A stretch of DNA of 64,000 nucleotides from Acetobacteroides hydrogenigenes. GTDB taxonomy: Bacteria; Bacteroidota; Bacteroidia; Bacteroidales; ZOR0009. The first letter of the stretch is position 1. Each line of letters opens with the position of its first letter. The stretch spans positions 186,001 through 250,000 of the forward strand of contig NZ_SLWB01000003.1 in the NCBI RefSeq assembly GCF_004340205.1. Reading direction: 5' to 3'. Positions 26,093 to 34,658 of this stretch are shown here, piece after piece. The notes beneath the pieces are model-generated. The model was not told the DNA's origin and ran no database searches. It saw nothing but the letters and a program-made list of their open reading frames with translations. The position numbers and the translations under genes are program-made.

Positions 26093-27541
26093 ATGAAGGC
26101 ATTAGATAGGTTTGTCCTAAAACATTTTTTTGGTCCATTTACGCTTAGCTTTGTGCTGGTGATGTTTGTGCTGCTTATGCAATTCTTGTGGAAGTGGGTA
26201 GACGAACTGGTAGGAAAGGGGCTAGATTGGACTGTTTTCGTGGAGCTTATGACCTATATAGGTATAAGCTTAATGCCGCTGGCATTGCCCCTAGCCATGC
26301 TGCTTTCCACACTTATGGCCATGGGGAATATGGGCGAGAATAACGAAACGTTAGCCCTTAAAGCAGCAGGTGTTTCTTTAGCACGTATTATGAGTCCACT
26401 CTTTTTTACGGTGGCGATTTTTACTGTTGGTGCGTTTTTTCTATCCAACAACGTAGTACCATACATAAATTTAAAAGCATTCTCGTTACTCTACGATGTA
26501 CAGCAGAAGCGACCAGAGTTGCAAATACGCGAAGGTGTATTTTACAATGGAATCCCTAATATAAGCCTTAAGATTGGGGCGAAAGACGAGAAAACCAACC
26601 TTTTAAAACGAATTCTTATTTATAACCATAAGCAAGCAAATGGAAACGTTGATGTTACATATGCCGATTCTGGTTACATGAAGATTACGGATGATCAGCG
26701 TTACCTCGTAGTAACCCTCTATAATGGGAATACCTATCAAGATGAGCAAGGATCTGCTACTCCAGATGCTTATGAGAAGAAGCCTTTTCGTCACACATAT
26801 TTTGGGAAGCAGCAAATTATTGTAGAAATTAATAACTACAAGTTTGATAGGACCAATGAGAACCTATTTAAGGATAGTGAGCGCATGCAGAATATCGATC
26901 AACTCGCTAAAAGTCGTGACTCGCTCGATAAGCAACGTCAGTATAAGGTGAGCATGTATCTGAGTGGATTCCTTCATACGGGCTATTTTAGGAAGGCGAA
27001 TGAGATTGATACAACTCTTAAAACAAAAGCGCTTGAAAAACTAGAGACTTTTAAATTCGATTCGACCTATAAGTCGCTTGACAACCGAATGAAGATGCAA
27101 GTTGTGGATAATGCTCTTTCGAGTGCTCAGTCTGCCCAACAATATATTACGTCTAACAGTTGGGATTTGCAGTTAAATACGGAGCAGATAAATAGAATGG
27201 GCGTGGAAATGAATAAGAAGTTTACCCTCTCGTTAGCGGCACTGCTCTTCTTCTTTATTGGTGCTCCTCTCGGGGCTATTATCCGTAAAGGGGGCTTCGG
27301 AATGCCAATTGTTGTTTCAGTCCTATTCTTCATTGCTTACTACATAATTTCAATAACAGGGGAGAAGTTTGCACGCGAAGGCGTATGGTCTATTTTTGCA
27401 GGAACTTGGTTCTCATCATTTATATTACTGGCTATAGGTATATTCTTGTCATATAAGTCGATGAACGAATCGCAGATGTTTAACACTGACGCGTACGTGC
27501 AATTCTTTAAGCGGATTGTTCGCTTTAAGCAAAGAAAGTAA
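26093..27541 (+). CDS. LptF/LptG family lipopolysaccharide export permease
   Basis: 482 residues from the ATG at 26093 (MKALDRFVLKHFFGPF), the usual family start; a 24-residue upstream extension overlaps the likely promoter. Three membrane segments at the N-terminus (about 12-33, 55-80, 100-120), a periplasmic beta-jellyroll (about 140-360) and three at the C-terminus. This is the YjgP/YjgQ layout, which with LptB and LptC extracts LPS from the inner membrane. Only one of the pair is present here. An unusually strong terminator follows. Confidence 0.9.
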   Translation: MKALDRFVLKHFFGPFTLSFVLVMFVLLMQFLWKWVDELVGKGLDWTVFVELMTYIGISLMPLALPLAMLLSTLMAMGNMGENNETLALKAAGVSLARIMSPLFFTVAIFTVGAFFLSNNVVPYINLKAFSLLYDVQQKRPELQIREGVFYNGIPNISLKIGAKDEKTNLLKRILIYNHKQANGNVDVTYADSGYMKITDDQRYLVVTLYNGNTYQDEQGSATPDAYEKKPFRHTYFGKQQIIVEINNYKFDRTNENLFKDSERMQNIDQLAKSRDSLDKQRQYKVSMYLSGFLHTGYFRKANEIDTTLKTKALEKLETFKFDSTYKSLDNRMKMQVVDNALSSAQSAQQYITSNSWDLQLNTEQINRMGVEMNKKFTLSLAALLFFFIGAPLGAIIRKGGFGMPIVVSVLFFIAYYIISITGEKFAREGVWSIFAGTWFSSFILLAIGIFLSYKSMNESQMFNTDAYVQFFKRIVRFKQRK

Positions 27542-27581
27542 AACTTCAAAAGTTGCCTGAAAGGCAACTTTTGAAGTTTTT
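27540..27581 (+). terminator. Strong terminator after lptF/G
   Basis: AAACTTCAAAAGTTGCCT and AGGCAACTTTTGAAGTTT form a perfect 18-bp stem with a GAA loop, beginning at the stop codon. Confidence 0.92.
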
Positions 27582-27649
27582 ATAGTTCTAATTACTTTAT
27601 TTCAAGCAGGAAAAAGAGTTAATTTTGCCTTGATAATCATTAATTCAGC

Positions 27650-28930
27650 ATGAAAAATTCAGAAAAGATGTCTGAAGTTCAAGATAACCCAAATCGTTTT
27701 AAATTGAATACCATTGCAGAAGCATTGGTTGAACTAAAGAGTGGACGACCTATTATTGTGGTCGATAACGAAGATCGGGAGAACGAAGGCGATTTTGTGG
27801 TCGCTGCCGAAACAATTACCCCCGAACTTGTAAACTTTATGGCAACACATGGGCGTGGGCTTATTTGTGCTGCGCTTACCGAGCAGCGTTGCGAAGAATT
27901 GGAGCTGGAAATGATGGTAGGCCGTAATTCTTCTCTTCACGAAACGGCGTTTACTGTTTCGGTTGATTTACTTGGAAATGGCTGTACAACAGGTATCTCG
28001 GCAAGCGATAGAGCAAAGACCATTAAAGCATTAGTAGATCGAAATACGAAGCCAGAGGATTTAGGACGTCCGGGGCACATCTTTCCTTTAAAGGCAAAGG
28101 AGAAAGGCGTCCTTCGTCGTCCAGGTCATACCGAAGCTGTTGTTGACCTTACCCGAATGGCAGGTTTATACCCTGGAGGTGCGCTTGTCGAGATTATGAA
28201 TGAAGATGGAACAATGGCTCGTCTACCCGAACTGGTTGAAATAGCAAAGAAATTTGATCTAAAAATTGTTTCCATAGCCGATCTCATAAAACTTCGTCTA
28301 GAGCAAGAAAGTCTTATAGAGAAGGGTGAAAAGGTTATGATGCCAACAGAATTTGGTACTTTTTCGCTTATCCCATTCCGACAAAAAAGTAATGGATTGG
28401 AGCACGTCGCTCTTATTAAAGGAGAATGGACTGAAGATGAGGCTGTACTTGTACGTGTTCACTCATCCTGTGTAACTGGTGATATCTTTGGCTCGTATCG
28501 TTGCGATTGTGGACCTCAGCTGCACGAAGCGCTTCGTATGGTTGATAAGGAAGGCAAAGGAGCCGTTGTTTACATGAACCAGGAAGGACGAGGAATTGGG
28601 CTATTCAATAAGATTCATGCCTATAAGCTTCAGGAAGAGGGGTACGATACCGTAGAGGCAAACCTTATGCTAGGCTTTGGCTCCGACGAGCGCGATTATG
28701 GTGTTGGTGCTGCAATTCTTCGTGAACTTGGCATTAAAAAAATGCGCCTTATGACCAATAACCCAACGAAGAGAGTCGGTCTTGAAGGATACGGTTTGGA
28801 GATAGTAGAGAATGTTGCAATTGTTATAGAGCCTAACGAGCATAACGAGTTTTACCTTAAGACTAAGGAAGAAAAGATGGGACACTGGTTAGGACTCTTT
28901 AAAACAAAAGCCGAGCATAATAATAAGTAG
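27650..28930 (+). CDS. ribBA: Bifunctional DHBP synthase / GTP cyclohydrolase II
   Basis: Provides both starting branches of riboflavin synthesis. 426 residues: RibB domain (about 15-220) with the acidic active-site loop [12 protein letters not shown] and [10 protein letters not shown], and RibA domain (about 225-415) with zinc cysteines in [17 protein letters not shown] and the catalytic NQEGRGIGL. Both halves look functional. A -7-like TAATTTTG is at 27620-27627. No FMN riboswitch fits in the 68-bp leader. fmt follows after 5 bp, so the two are co-transcribed. Its product line feeds the FMN used by Nqr. Confidence 0.95.
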   Translation: MKNSEKMSEVQDNPNRFKLNTIAEALVELKSGRPIIVVDNEDRENEGDFVVAAETITPELVNFMATHGRGLICAALTEQRCEELELEMMVGRNSSLHETAFTVSVDLLGNGCTTGISASDRAKTIKALVDRNTKPEDLGRPGHIFPLKAKEKGVLRRPGHTEAVVDLTRMAGLYPGGALVEIMNEDGTMARLPELVEIAKKFDLKIVSIADLIKLRLEQESLIEKGEKVMMPTEFGTFSLIPFRQKSNGLEHVALIKGEWTEDEAVLVRVHSSCVTGDIFGSYRCDCGPQLHEALRMVDKEGKGAVVYMNQEGRGIGLFNKIHAYKLQEEGYDTVEANLMLGFGSDERDYGVGAAILRELGIKKMRLMTNNPTKRVGLEGYGLEIVENVAIVIEPNEHNEFYLKTKEEKMGHWLGLFKTKAEHNNK

Positions 28931-28935
28931 TACAG

Positions 28936-29898
28936 ATGAAGAGGCTACGCATTGTATTTATGGGGACTCCTGAGTTTGCAGTGGCATCGCTCAATGCGCT
29001 GCTCAATAGCCAACACGAGGTGGTTGCGGTGGTAACGGTTCCGGATAAACCCGCTGGTCGTGGGCAAAAACTACACCAGTCAGATGTAAAGCAGTTTGCT
29101 GTAAGCAAAGGACTTCCAGTTCTTCAGCCCGAGAAATTGCGTGATGAAGCCTTTTTGGAAGAACTTAGAGGGTATGCCGCAGATTTGTTTGTAGTGGTTG
29201 CCTTTAGAATGCTTCCTGAGGTAGTTTGGCAAATGCCTCCTATTGGGACGTTTAATTTGCACGGTTCTCTGCTCCCTCGTTACCGTGGTGCTGCTCCAAT
29301 TAATTGGGCCATTATTAATGGCGATAGCAAGTCCGGTGTTACTACATTCTTCCTTAAACACGAAATAGATACAGGAAATATTCTTTTTCAGGAAGAGGTT
29401 GAGATAGGCTCTGAAGATAATGCCGGTGTCCTACATGATAATCTGATGGAGGTCGGGGCTAAACTTGTTGTAAAAACAGCGAATGCAATTGCCAACGGTG
29501 ATGCGAAGTTCATTGATCAGGAAGAGCTTATTAAGCGCGGTAATGAACCTGTTCATGCCCCTAAAATATTTAAGGAAGATTGCCGTATTGTATGGTCGAA
29601 TGGGGTAGATGCGATACATAACCGCATTCGAGGTTTGTCTCCATATCCTGCTGCTTGGTTCGAAATGGTTAAGGAAGAACATTCTGTAAATGTAAAAGTA
29701 TATAAGTCGCAAAAGGAGAAAATTTTGCATAGTCATTCAATTGGAACGATTGTTTCTGATGGGAAAAACTTTGTAAAGGTAGCCTGTGCCGATGGCTATA
29801 TTTCTATAGCAGAGTTGCAGCTTGCAGGCAAGAAGCGAATGCCTGTAAAAGATTTTCTTCTAGGCTTTAAAGATATCACGAACTATACTGCACAATAA
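28936..29898 (+). CDS. fmt: Methionyl-tRNA formyltransferase
   Basis: Formylates initiator Met-tRNA. 320 residues, standard length: MGTPEFAVASLNAL at the N-terminus, PDKPAGRGQKL near residue 37, the formyl-folate site SLLPRYRGAAPINWAI near 112, DTGNILFQEEV near 145, and the C-terminal anticodon-side domain from about 210. It is 5 bp after ribBA on the same transcript. Confidence 0.95.
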   Translation: MKRLRIVFMGTPEFAVASLNALLNSQHEVVAVVTVPDKPAGRGQKLHQSDVKQFAVSKGLPVLQPEKLRDEAFLEELRGYAADLFVVVAFRMLPEVVWQMPPIGTFNLHGSLLPRYRGAAPINWAIINGDSKSGVTTFFLKHEIDTGNILFQEEVEIGSEDNAGVLHDNLMEVGAKLVVKTANAIANGDAKFIDQEELIKRGNEPVHAPKIFKEDCRIVWSNGVDAIHNRIRGLSPYPAAWFEMVKEEHSVNVKVYKSQKEKILHSHSIGTIVSDGKNFVKVACADGYISIAELQLAGKKRMPVKDFLLGFKDITNYTAQ

Positions 29899-29902
29899 AC
29901 AT

Positions 29903-29938
29903 AATAAGAAAGGAGGGCGTTAGTCCTCCTTTCTTATT
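29903..29938. terminator. Bidirectional terminator overlapping the tcdA 3' end
   Basis: AATAAGAAAGGAGG and CCTCCTTTCTTATT form a 14-bp stem. Its right arm includes the last codons and stop of tcdA (29920), so the hairpin is partly coding on the minus strand. Confidence 0.88.
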
Positions 29939-30660
29939 TCTATCTCGCCAAGGAGCCCTCTAATAACAACTGAAGCACAGTGGCATCCAAATAGCGGTGG
30001 CATGTAAGAGATGGTTCCAACCGTTGATTTTTTATTCTGTTCGTTTTCTACTAGGATTACTGCTTCTGGGCGTGCTAGTTCAGAAGAGAATACCACTTGG
30101 AATCCTTTTTTTATGCCTAGTTTCCCTAGTCGTTTGCGAAGCATATGGGCAAGAGGACAATGGTGCGATTTGGAAATATCTTTTATTTCAATTTTGGTAG
30201 GATCAGTTTTTGCTCCTGCCCCCATGCTGCTTACGAGCGGTATCTTGCGATCTAACGTTTTCTTAATAAGGTTAACCTTGGGTGCAAGTGTGTCAATGCA
30301 GTCAACAACGAAATCGAATTTTGCAGAATCAAGCAGAATGTCTGTTTCTTCGTCCTTAATATATTTGGCGATTACGTTTAGCTTAATCTTTGGGTTGATG
30401 TCCAATAATCGGGATTGCATAACATCCGATTTTAGCAATCCATGGGTTGATTCCAATGCCGGCAGCTGCCTGTTTCGGTTTGAAGGTGAAATCACGTCGG
30501 CATCAACAATAGTCATCTCTCCAACTCCTGCGCGGCAGATCATTTCGGCAGCATATGCACCAACACCTCCCAACCCAACTACTAATACGTGTGCCTTTTC
30601 TAGTTTTTTATAGTTCTCTTCTCCAATAAGAAGGAGTGTTCGCTCGTTCCAGTTGCTCAT
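29920..30660 (-). CDS. tcdA: tRNA threonylcarbamoyladenosine dehydratase
   Basis: Cyclises t6A37 to ct6A in ANN-decoding tRNAs using ATP. 246 residues, E1-like ThiF/HesA fold: GLGGVGAYAAEMICRAGVG near residue 30, VDADVISPSNRNRQLPA near 53 and DCIDTLAPKVNLI near 116. The C-terminal LGCHCASVVIRGLLG-type end is typical. It overlaps the tatD stop by one base (TAATG arrangement), so it is translationally coupled, and it is the last gene of the 31911-29920 operon. Confidence 0.92.
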   Translation of the reverse strand: MSNWNERTLLLIGEENYKKLEKAHVLVVGLGGVGAYAAEMICRAGVGEMTIVDADVISPSNRNRQLPALESTHGLLKSDVMQSRLLDINPKIKLNVIAKYIKDEETDILLDSAKFDFVVDCIDTLAPKVNLIKKTLDRKIPLVSSMGAGAKTDPTKIEIKDISKSHHCPLAHMLRKRLGKLGIKKGFQVVFSSELARPEAVILVENEQNKKSTVGTISYMPPLFGCHCASVVIRGLLGEIEIRKED

Positions 30661-31295
30661 TAAAATAAGTTTGTGTAGTTATTGTAGAGTTGCTCTCTTA
30701 ATACTTTAATATCTATGCTTATAGCCTTAGATGCCAAAGTGTAGACATCTTCAATTTCAGTGCCGCTTTCGTCTGTTTCTAAGAAAAGCCTATTAGCGGG
30801 TATGCTTCTAATAAGAGTAGTACCTTTGGAACGCTGAAGTTCCCTTATTCCCATAGAAAAGAAGGTGTTATAAGGTAGTAAACATCGAAGGATTTGTTGG
30901 CTAGCATAAAACCCATGGAAAATATAGGTTATCTTTTTATATTTCGGAATGATTGCAAGCATGTCTGAATATGCCTTAACGCAGTGAATCATAACTGGTA
31001 GACTATGCTTTTTAGCGATGTCCAGCTGTGCTAAAAAAATTTTAGTTTGTTTGCTGATAGGAATTTTAATTGCTCTATCTAATCCAATTTCACCCAGTGC
31101 AACAATTTCATCTAGGTAGGGACTAAATTTGAGTTCTAAATTGCTGGTTGAAATGTCTGAATGCCATGGATGTATCCCTATACTAAAAGGCTTTTGTATC
31201 TCCGCTATATTTTCACCTAAAAAGGCCGAAGTAACTGTGATATTACTACTTCGGCACTTGTTATGCGAGTGGATGTCTACAAAGGGTACTTCCAT
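30660..31295 (-). CDS. TatD family metal-dependent hydrolase (short form)
   Basis: 211 residues against about 255-265 for classical TatD. The metal ligands are still there: VDIHSHN (HxH) near residue 7, GEIGLD near 68, MIHCVKAY near 100, FHGFYAS near 125 and LETDESG near 176. Family members are 3'-5' DNA exonucleases or deoxyribonucleases. The compact form with several shortened loops is common in Bacteroidota. It starts 2 bp after the GroES-like gene. Confidence 0.87.
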   Translation of the reverse strand: MEVPFVDIHSHNKCRSSNITVTSAFLGENIAEIQKPFSIGIHPWHSDISTSNLELKFSPYLDEIVALGEIGLDRAIKIPISKQTKIFLAQLDIAKKHSLPVMIHCVKAYSDMLAIIPKYKKITYIFHGFYASQQILRCLLPYNTFFSMGIRELQRSKGTTLIRSIPANRLFLETDESGTEIEDVYTLASKAISIDIKVLREQLYNNYTNLF

Positions 31296-31297
31296 TG

Positions 31298-31681
31298 CTA
31301 TTGGAAGAGATCTTGATTGCTAATAATGAGCAGAATGGAGTTGTGAGGTACAATAAAAAATTTTTCTCCATTCAGTTCAACTTCCCAAGCGCTGCTTTGC
31401 AGATAAACAACCAAATCTCCTTCAAGAGGTTGAAGGGGGACGTATTTTACTTGCTCCTTGTTATCTTTCCATGGCTCATCCGGATCGGTAATAGCAGGAA
31501 TAGGATAGCCTGGGCCTACTGTAACAACGTAGCCTGCTTGGATGTACTCCTTTTCTTGTACGCCAGGAGGAAGAAATAGACCCGTCTTGGTTCTATCCTG
31601 TTCGCTTTTAGGTTTAACAAGTACGCGATCGCCAACTAAAGCTATATTCGAAAAGTTGACATTGTCGATTGAAAGAGGCAT
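31298..31681 (-). CDS. GroES-like co-chaperone family protein
   Basis: 127 residues from the ATG at 31681; a TTG start at 31708 would add nine residues. The GroES beta-barrel is recognisable: ALVGDRVLVKPK near the start, a mobile-loop-like EQDRTKTGLFLPPGVQEKE stretch, GYVVTVGPG, then a long insert (about 65-90, rich in D, E, P and K) and the closing GDLVVYLQ..AWEVELNGEKFFIVPHNSILLII. No groL is adjacent. It probably differs from housekeeping GroES, and its role is unclear. Confidence 0.82.
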   Translation of the reverse strand: MPLSIDNVNFSNIALVGDRVLVKPKSEQDRTKTGLFLPPGVQEKEYIQAGYVVTVGPGYPIPAITDPDEPWKDNKEQVKYVPLQPLEGDLVVYLQSSAWEVELNGEKFFIVPHNSILLIISNQDLFQ

Positions 31682-31728
31682 TAAATGGATTCTTAAAAGT
31701 TCTGACAATTAAATTGGAGGAAATGTTT

Positions 31729-31911
31729 TTAAGAATGCTTTAGCTCGTAGTAGCATCGTTTAGGCGATACGAGCGCACCTTCTTTTACCATTTCCTTGAT
31801 AATCTTGTCGGTTTCTTTTTTATCAACATTAGCCAGTTCTGCTGCTTCTCCTGACTTTAATGGTTTGCCAGCTTGGGTAAAGGCCTGAACAATTTTTTCT
31901 TTGTTTTCCAT
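31729..31911 (-). CDS. 60-residue winged-helix-like protein
   Basis: A mini-protein with the pattern of a lone winged helix: KIVQAFTQAGKPLKSGEAAELANVD (helices 1-2), KKETDKIIKEMVKEGAL (recognition helix), then VSPKRCYYELKH (wing strands). It has no other domain. It could be a small DNA-binding regulator of the operon it heads (GroES-like, tatD, tcdA), but evidence is limited to position and fold pattern. It has a well-formed promoter. Confidence 0.8.
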   Translation of the reverse strand: MENKEKIVQAFTQAGKPLKSGEAAELANVDKKETDKIIKEMVKEGALVSPKRCYYELKHS

Positions 31912-31932
31912 AACTTGTCCTTTTTAAAATTG

Positions 31933-31963
31933 CAAAATTGCGAGTTTTACGGATGTATTCAAA
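31933..31963 (-). promoter_or_regulatory. Promoter of the wHTH-groES-tatD-tcdA operon
   Basis: Reading the minus strand, TTTG (31963-31960), 19 bp, then CAATTTTG (31940-31933), one mismatch to TAnnTTTG. It lies 21 bp before the start codon. Confidence 0.55.
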
Positions 31964-32063
31964 TAGTTAAAGGTATTAATTAATGCATATGCTTTGCAAT
32001 AAATATACTAGAATGCTAACTTTTTGTGGTTATTTGGAGAGTTCTATAATTATACTAGAGAAT

Positions 32064-32122
32064 AAACACCGCATGTTATTTTTTTTCTGTTTGATGTTTT
32101 TAACGGGTGAGATGCGGTGTTT
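32064..32122. repeat. 11-bp inverted repeat in a 314-bp gap
   Basis: AAACACCGCAT (32064-32074) and ATGCGGTGTTT (32112-32122) are perfectly complementary across a 37-base T-rich loop; the right arm runs into TTTAACG. It lies in the gap between the wHTH promoter (31963) and the tRNA-Glu promoter (32226), where I see no gene. It could be a terminator of an unseen short transcript or a small structured RNA. Confidence 0.55.
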
Positions 32123-32225
32123 TTAACGTGTTGTTTGTCAGTTTTTAATTAGAGGTGTTTGTTGCTTGTAACCTTTAAATCGATTCGTTTCGATTACACT
32201 TCGTGATGTTTTTTATAGTTAGGTC

Positions 32226-32255
32226 TTGTAAGTATGAAAATTTGAACTACCTTTG
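32226..32255 (+). promoter_or_regulatory. Promoter of the first tRNA-Glu
   Basis: TTG at 32226-32228, 19 bp, then TACCTTTG at 32248-32255: full consensus match, 36 bp before the tRNA. Confidence 0.75.
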
Positions 32256-32291
32256 CACTCGCAATCAGGATAAGGGGTTGTACCGCAAAAT

Positions 32292-32363
32292 GGTCCATTC
32301 GTCTAGGGGTTAGGACGCAAGATTTTCATTCTTGTAACAGGGGTTCGATTCCCCTATGGACTA
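32292..32363 (+). tRNA. tRNA-Glu (TTC), copy 1
   Basis: 72 bases folding as a cloverleaf: acceptor GGTCCAT with ATGGACT, anticodon stem CAAGA/TCTTG with loop TTTTCAT (anticodon TTC at 32325-32327), T-arm AGGGG-TTCGATT-CCCCT. CCA is not encoded. It is identical to copy 2 at 32514. Confidence 0.96.
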
Positions 32364-32364
32364 C

Positions 32365-32395
32365 AAAGACTACTGAGAAGTAGCCTTTTTTATTT
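32365..32395 (+). terminator. Terminator after tRNA-Glu copy 1
   Basis: AAAGACTACT and AGTAGCCTTT pair with one mismatch around GAGA and are followed by a T-run. It starts two bases after the tRNA. Confidence 0.7.
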
Positions 32396-32513
32396 AGTGA
32401 AATTAGATGTTAATTTTATTAAGTAAAGTGCGCAGAATTAATTGCGAAAAGTTGTTTTTGCAAATGTATGATCTTTGCACTTGCAATCCGAATAGTTGAT
32501 TGCACCACAAGAT

Positions 32514-32585
32514 GGTCCATTCGTCTAGGGGTTAGGACGCAAGATTTTCATTCTTGTAACAGGGGTTCGATTCCCCTATGGACTA
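32514..32585 (+). tRNA. tRNA-Glu (TTC), copy 2
   Basis: Identical in sequence to copy 1, anticodon TTC at 32547-32549. Its roughly 45-base leader (from CTTTGCACTTGCAATC) is also a diverged copy of that of copy 1. It has its own -7-like GATCTTTG at 32470-32477 and its own terminator, so the whole transcription unit was duplicated. Confidence 0.96.
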
Positions 32586-32586
32586 C

Positions 32587-32617
32587 AAAGGCTACCAAGC
32601 GGTAGCCTTTTTTATTT
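32587..32617 (+). terminator. Terminator after tRNA-Glu copy 2
   Basis: AAAGGCTACC and GGTAGCCTTT form a perfect stem with an AAGC loop and a T-run. Confidence 0.85.
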
Positions 32618-32625
32618 TCAATTTG

Positions 32626-32656
32626 TTTGGTAAAAATTGAAAGTTTACTAACTTTA
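32626..32656 (+). promoter_or_regulatory. Promoter of the nucleoside phosphorylase gene
   Basis: TTTG at 32626-32629, 19 bp, then TAACTTTA at 32649-32656 (one mismatch). It lies 26 bp before the start codon. Confidence 0.55.
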
Positions 32657-32682
32657 ATTTCTAACCTAAAAAAGTAAGTAAT

Positions 32683-33555
32683 ATGCGGGTAATTGAACCT
32701 TCAGAACTATTGATTAAAGATGATGGAAGTATTTACCATTTACACCTCCGTCCAGAACAACTTGCCGATGTTGTTATACTAGTAGGCGATCCTGGCCGAG
32801 TTGAGACTGTAGCCTCGTTTTTTGGTGAGATTGAATGTAAAGTCTCAAATAGAGAGTTTTATACCATTACAGGTAAGTACAATAACAAGAGAGTATCTGT
32901 AGTATCAACAGGTATTGGTACGGATAATATTGATATTGTAGTTAATGAACTTGATGCGCTGGTAAACATAGACTTCGCAACACGTACCATTAAACCAGAA
33001 CATAAAAAGTTGACCTTGGTGAGACTAGGTACTTCGGGAGCTATTCAAGGGGATATTCCGTTGGGAGCCCATTTGTTATCGGCTATTTCTGTTGGTTTTG
33101 ATGGGCTTTTGAACTTTTATGGCAATCGAGATTCGGTTTGTGAACTGGAACTTGAAGATGAATTTAAGCACCATGTTGGCTGGAACCCTAAACTTACAAG
33201 TCCCTATTTTGTTTCGTCTTCTAAAGAACTTTTAGACCTCTTTGCTGGTTTTACCATAGCAGGAACAACCATTTCGGCTCCTGGATTTTATGGTCCTCAA
33301 GGAAGGGTGCTTCGTTTGCCTCTTGCTGATCCGAATATCAACGAAAAAATAGAATCTTTCGAGCATAACGGAGTCAAAATAACAAATTTCGAAATGGAAA
33401 GCTCTGCGCTTGCAGGATTGGCTAAGTTGTTGGGACATGATGCTACTACAATTTGTACTATCATTGCCAATAGAGTAAATAAAACAGCTCTTGCCAATTA
33501 TTCTCAGGCCGTAAACGAGATGATTGAAAAAACTCTTAAGTGCTTGCTACCGTAA
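32683..33555 (+). CDS. Nucleoside phosphorylase (uridine phosphorylase-like)
   Basis: 290 residues of the PNP/UDP family (NP-I fold). VILVGDPGRVETVA near residue 30 binds phosphate, VVSTGIGTDNIDIVVNEL near 68, VRLGTSGAI near 112 and the ribose-contact region ITNFEMESSALAGL near 235. It phosphorolyses nucleosides to base and ribose 1-phosphate; uridine is the best guess from the GDPGR..G-T-S-G pattern. It is followed after 5 bp by the SirB1-like gene. Confidence 0.88.
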   Translation: MRVIEPSELLIKDDGSIYHLHLRPEQLADVVILVGDPGRVETVASFFGEIECKVSNREFYTITGKYNNKRVSVVSTGIGTDNIDIVVNELDALVNIDFATRTIKPEHKKLTLVRLGTSGAIQGDIPLGAHLLSAISVGFDGLLNFYGNRDSVCELELEDEFKHHVGWNPKLTSPYFVSSSKELLDLFAGFTIAGTTISAPGFYGPQGRVLRLPLADPNINEKIESFEHNGVKITNFEMESSALAGLAKLLGHDATTICTIIANRVNKTALANYSQAVNEMIEKTLKCLLP

Positions 33556-33560
33556 AATTT

Positions 33561-34427
33561 ATGGTGAACGAGGAAGTAAAAGCGTTAATTGCTCTTATAG
33601 ATGATCCCTCTCCGGATGTTTTCGAAGCGGTATCCCAGCGCTTGTTCGAATTGGGTCGAGATGCAATCCCTAGTCTCGAAGAATTCTGGGCGCATTCGGC
33701 TACAGAACGGCAACAACGGCTTATCGAAAACGTACTTCAGCGCATAAACGACAATTTGATGGGCGATGAGGTACAACGATGGGTTGATAGTAGATGCTCA
33801 AACATTATAGAGGGGGCTCATTTGGTCGCTCTGCTGCTTTTCCCTGAACTGCAGTTGGCTGACTTGAAGGATCAGGTTGAACAAATGTCGAAAGAGGTTT
33901 GGCTTGGGATTAGCAGCAATCTTACGGCTTTCGAAAAGGTGAAGGTTATCAACCATGTACTTTACGAGAAATATCATTTTTCGCCAGATCCATTAAATCT
34001 TTTTGCGCCACACTACTTTGCTTTAAACCATGTTATTCTTACCCAGAAGGGCAATCCACTAAGTTTGTCGCTGCTGTATATGGCTGTAGGACAACAACTG
34101 GGAATGCCTATTTACGGGATAAGCTTACCTCGTAACTTTATTTTGGCGTATAAAGACCCTTATCATGGAGATGATGAGGGTCTTCCTGTTTCTCAACGAG
34201 TGCTCTTTTACATAAACCCGTTTAATAGAGGGAGCGTTCTAAGCAAAAAGGAAATAGACTACTATTTGAATCAGATTAAGGAGGCACCTCAAGAATCATA
34301 TTACTTGCCCTGCGACAATAGAACATCTATAGTTAAAATTCTAGAGAATTTGAAGCTGGTTTATGAACAAGCGAAAAATGATGTGCAGGTGCATCGAATT
34401 GAGATGATACTTAATAAGCTTGCTTAA
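33561..34427 (+). CDS. SirB1-like transglutaminase-fold protein
   Basis: 288 residues from the ATG at 33561; a GTG at 33540 would overlap the upstream gene. The SirB1 family pattern is clear: LLLFPEL, DQVEQMSKEVW, FEKVKVINHVLYEKYHFS, then GNPLSLSLLYMAVGQQLGMPIYGISLPRNFIL. The catalytic cysteine of transglutaminases is not seen at the NPLSLS position, as usual for this family. Function is unknown. It is co-transcribed with the phosphorylase and overlaps the convergent BFD-like gene by 4 bp. Confidence 0.85.
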   Translation: MVNEEVKALIALIDDPSPDVFEAVSQRLFELGRDAIPSLEEFWAHSATERQQRLIENVLQRINDNLMGDEVQRWVDSRCSNIIEGAHLVALLLFPELQLADLKDQVEQMSKEVWLGISSNLTAFEKVKVINHVLYEKYHFSPDPLNLFAPHYFALNHVILTQKGNPLSLSLLYMAVGQQLGMPIYGISLPRNFILAYKDPYHGDDEGLPVSQRVLFYINPFNRGSVLSKKEIDYYLNQIKEAPQESYYLPCDNRTSIVKILENLKLVYEQAKNDVQVHRIEMILNKLA

Positions 34428-34630
34428 TCAAATTTGATTCTTAGTTGAGAGTTTTTATTGAATATTTTGGTTTGCTCTTTTTCTAGCATGCTAATAATTA
34501 CATTTTTACATCTACCGCAACCCGTGGATGCCTTGGTTTTAATTTGAATGTCAGTAATTGATTGGGCTCCATTTTTAATGGCGGAAAGAATCTCTTTTTT
34601 TGTTACTCCTTTACAGCTGCAAATAATCAT
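34424..34630 (-). CDS. BFD-like [2Fe-2S]-binding protein
   Basis: 68 residues with the bacterioferritin-associated ferredoxin pattern: C4-x-C6 at the N-terminus (IICSCKGVTKKEI) and C38-x-x-C41 (GCGRC), the four ligands of a [2Fe-2S] cluster. Known relatives reduce bacterioferritin or act as domains of nitrite reductases. No bacterioferritin gene is nearby, so the partner is unknown. Confidence 0.88.
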   Translation of the reverse strand: MIICSCKGVTKKEILSAIKNGAQSITDIQIKTKASTGCGRCKNVIISMLEKEQTKIFNKNSQLRIKFD

Positions 34631-34658
34631 AGAATAAAGTTAACTGAAGGTGAAATAA

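Noticed and set aside
27582-27649. FMN riboswitch ahead of ribBA
   Set aside because: The 68-bp leader is too short, and the conserved RFN-element bases are not seen; a normal -7 box is present instead.
30011-30613. 200-codon plus-strand frame opposite tcdA
   Set aside because: Antisense shadow of a clear ThiF-family gene; no start signals.
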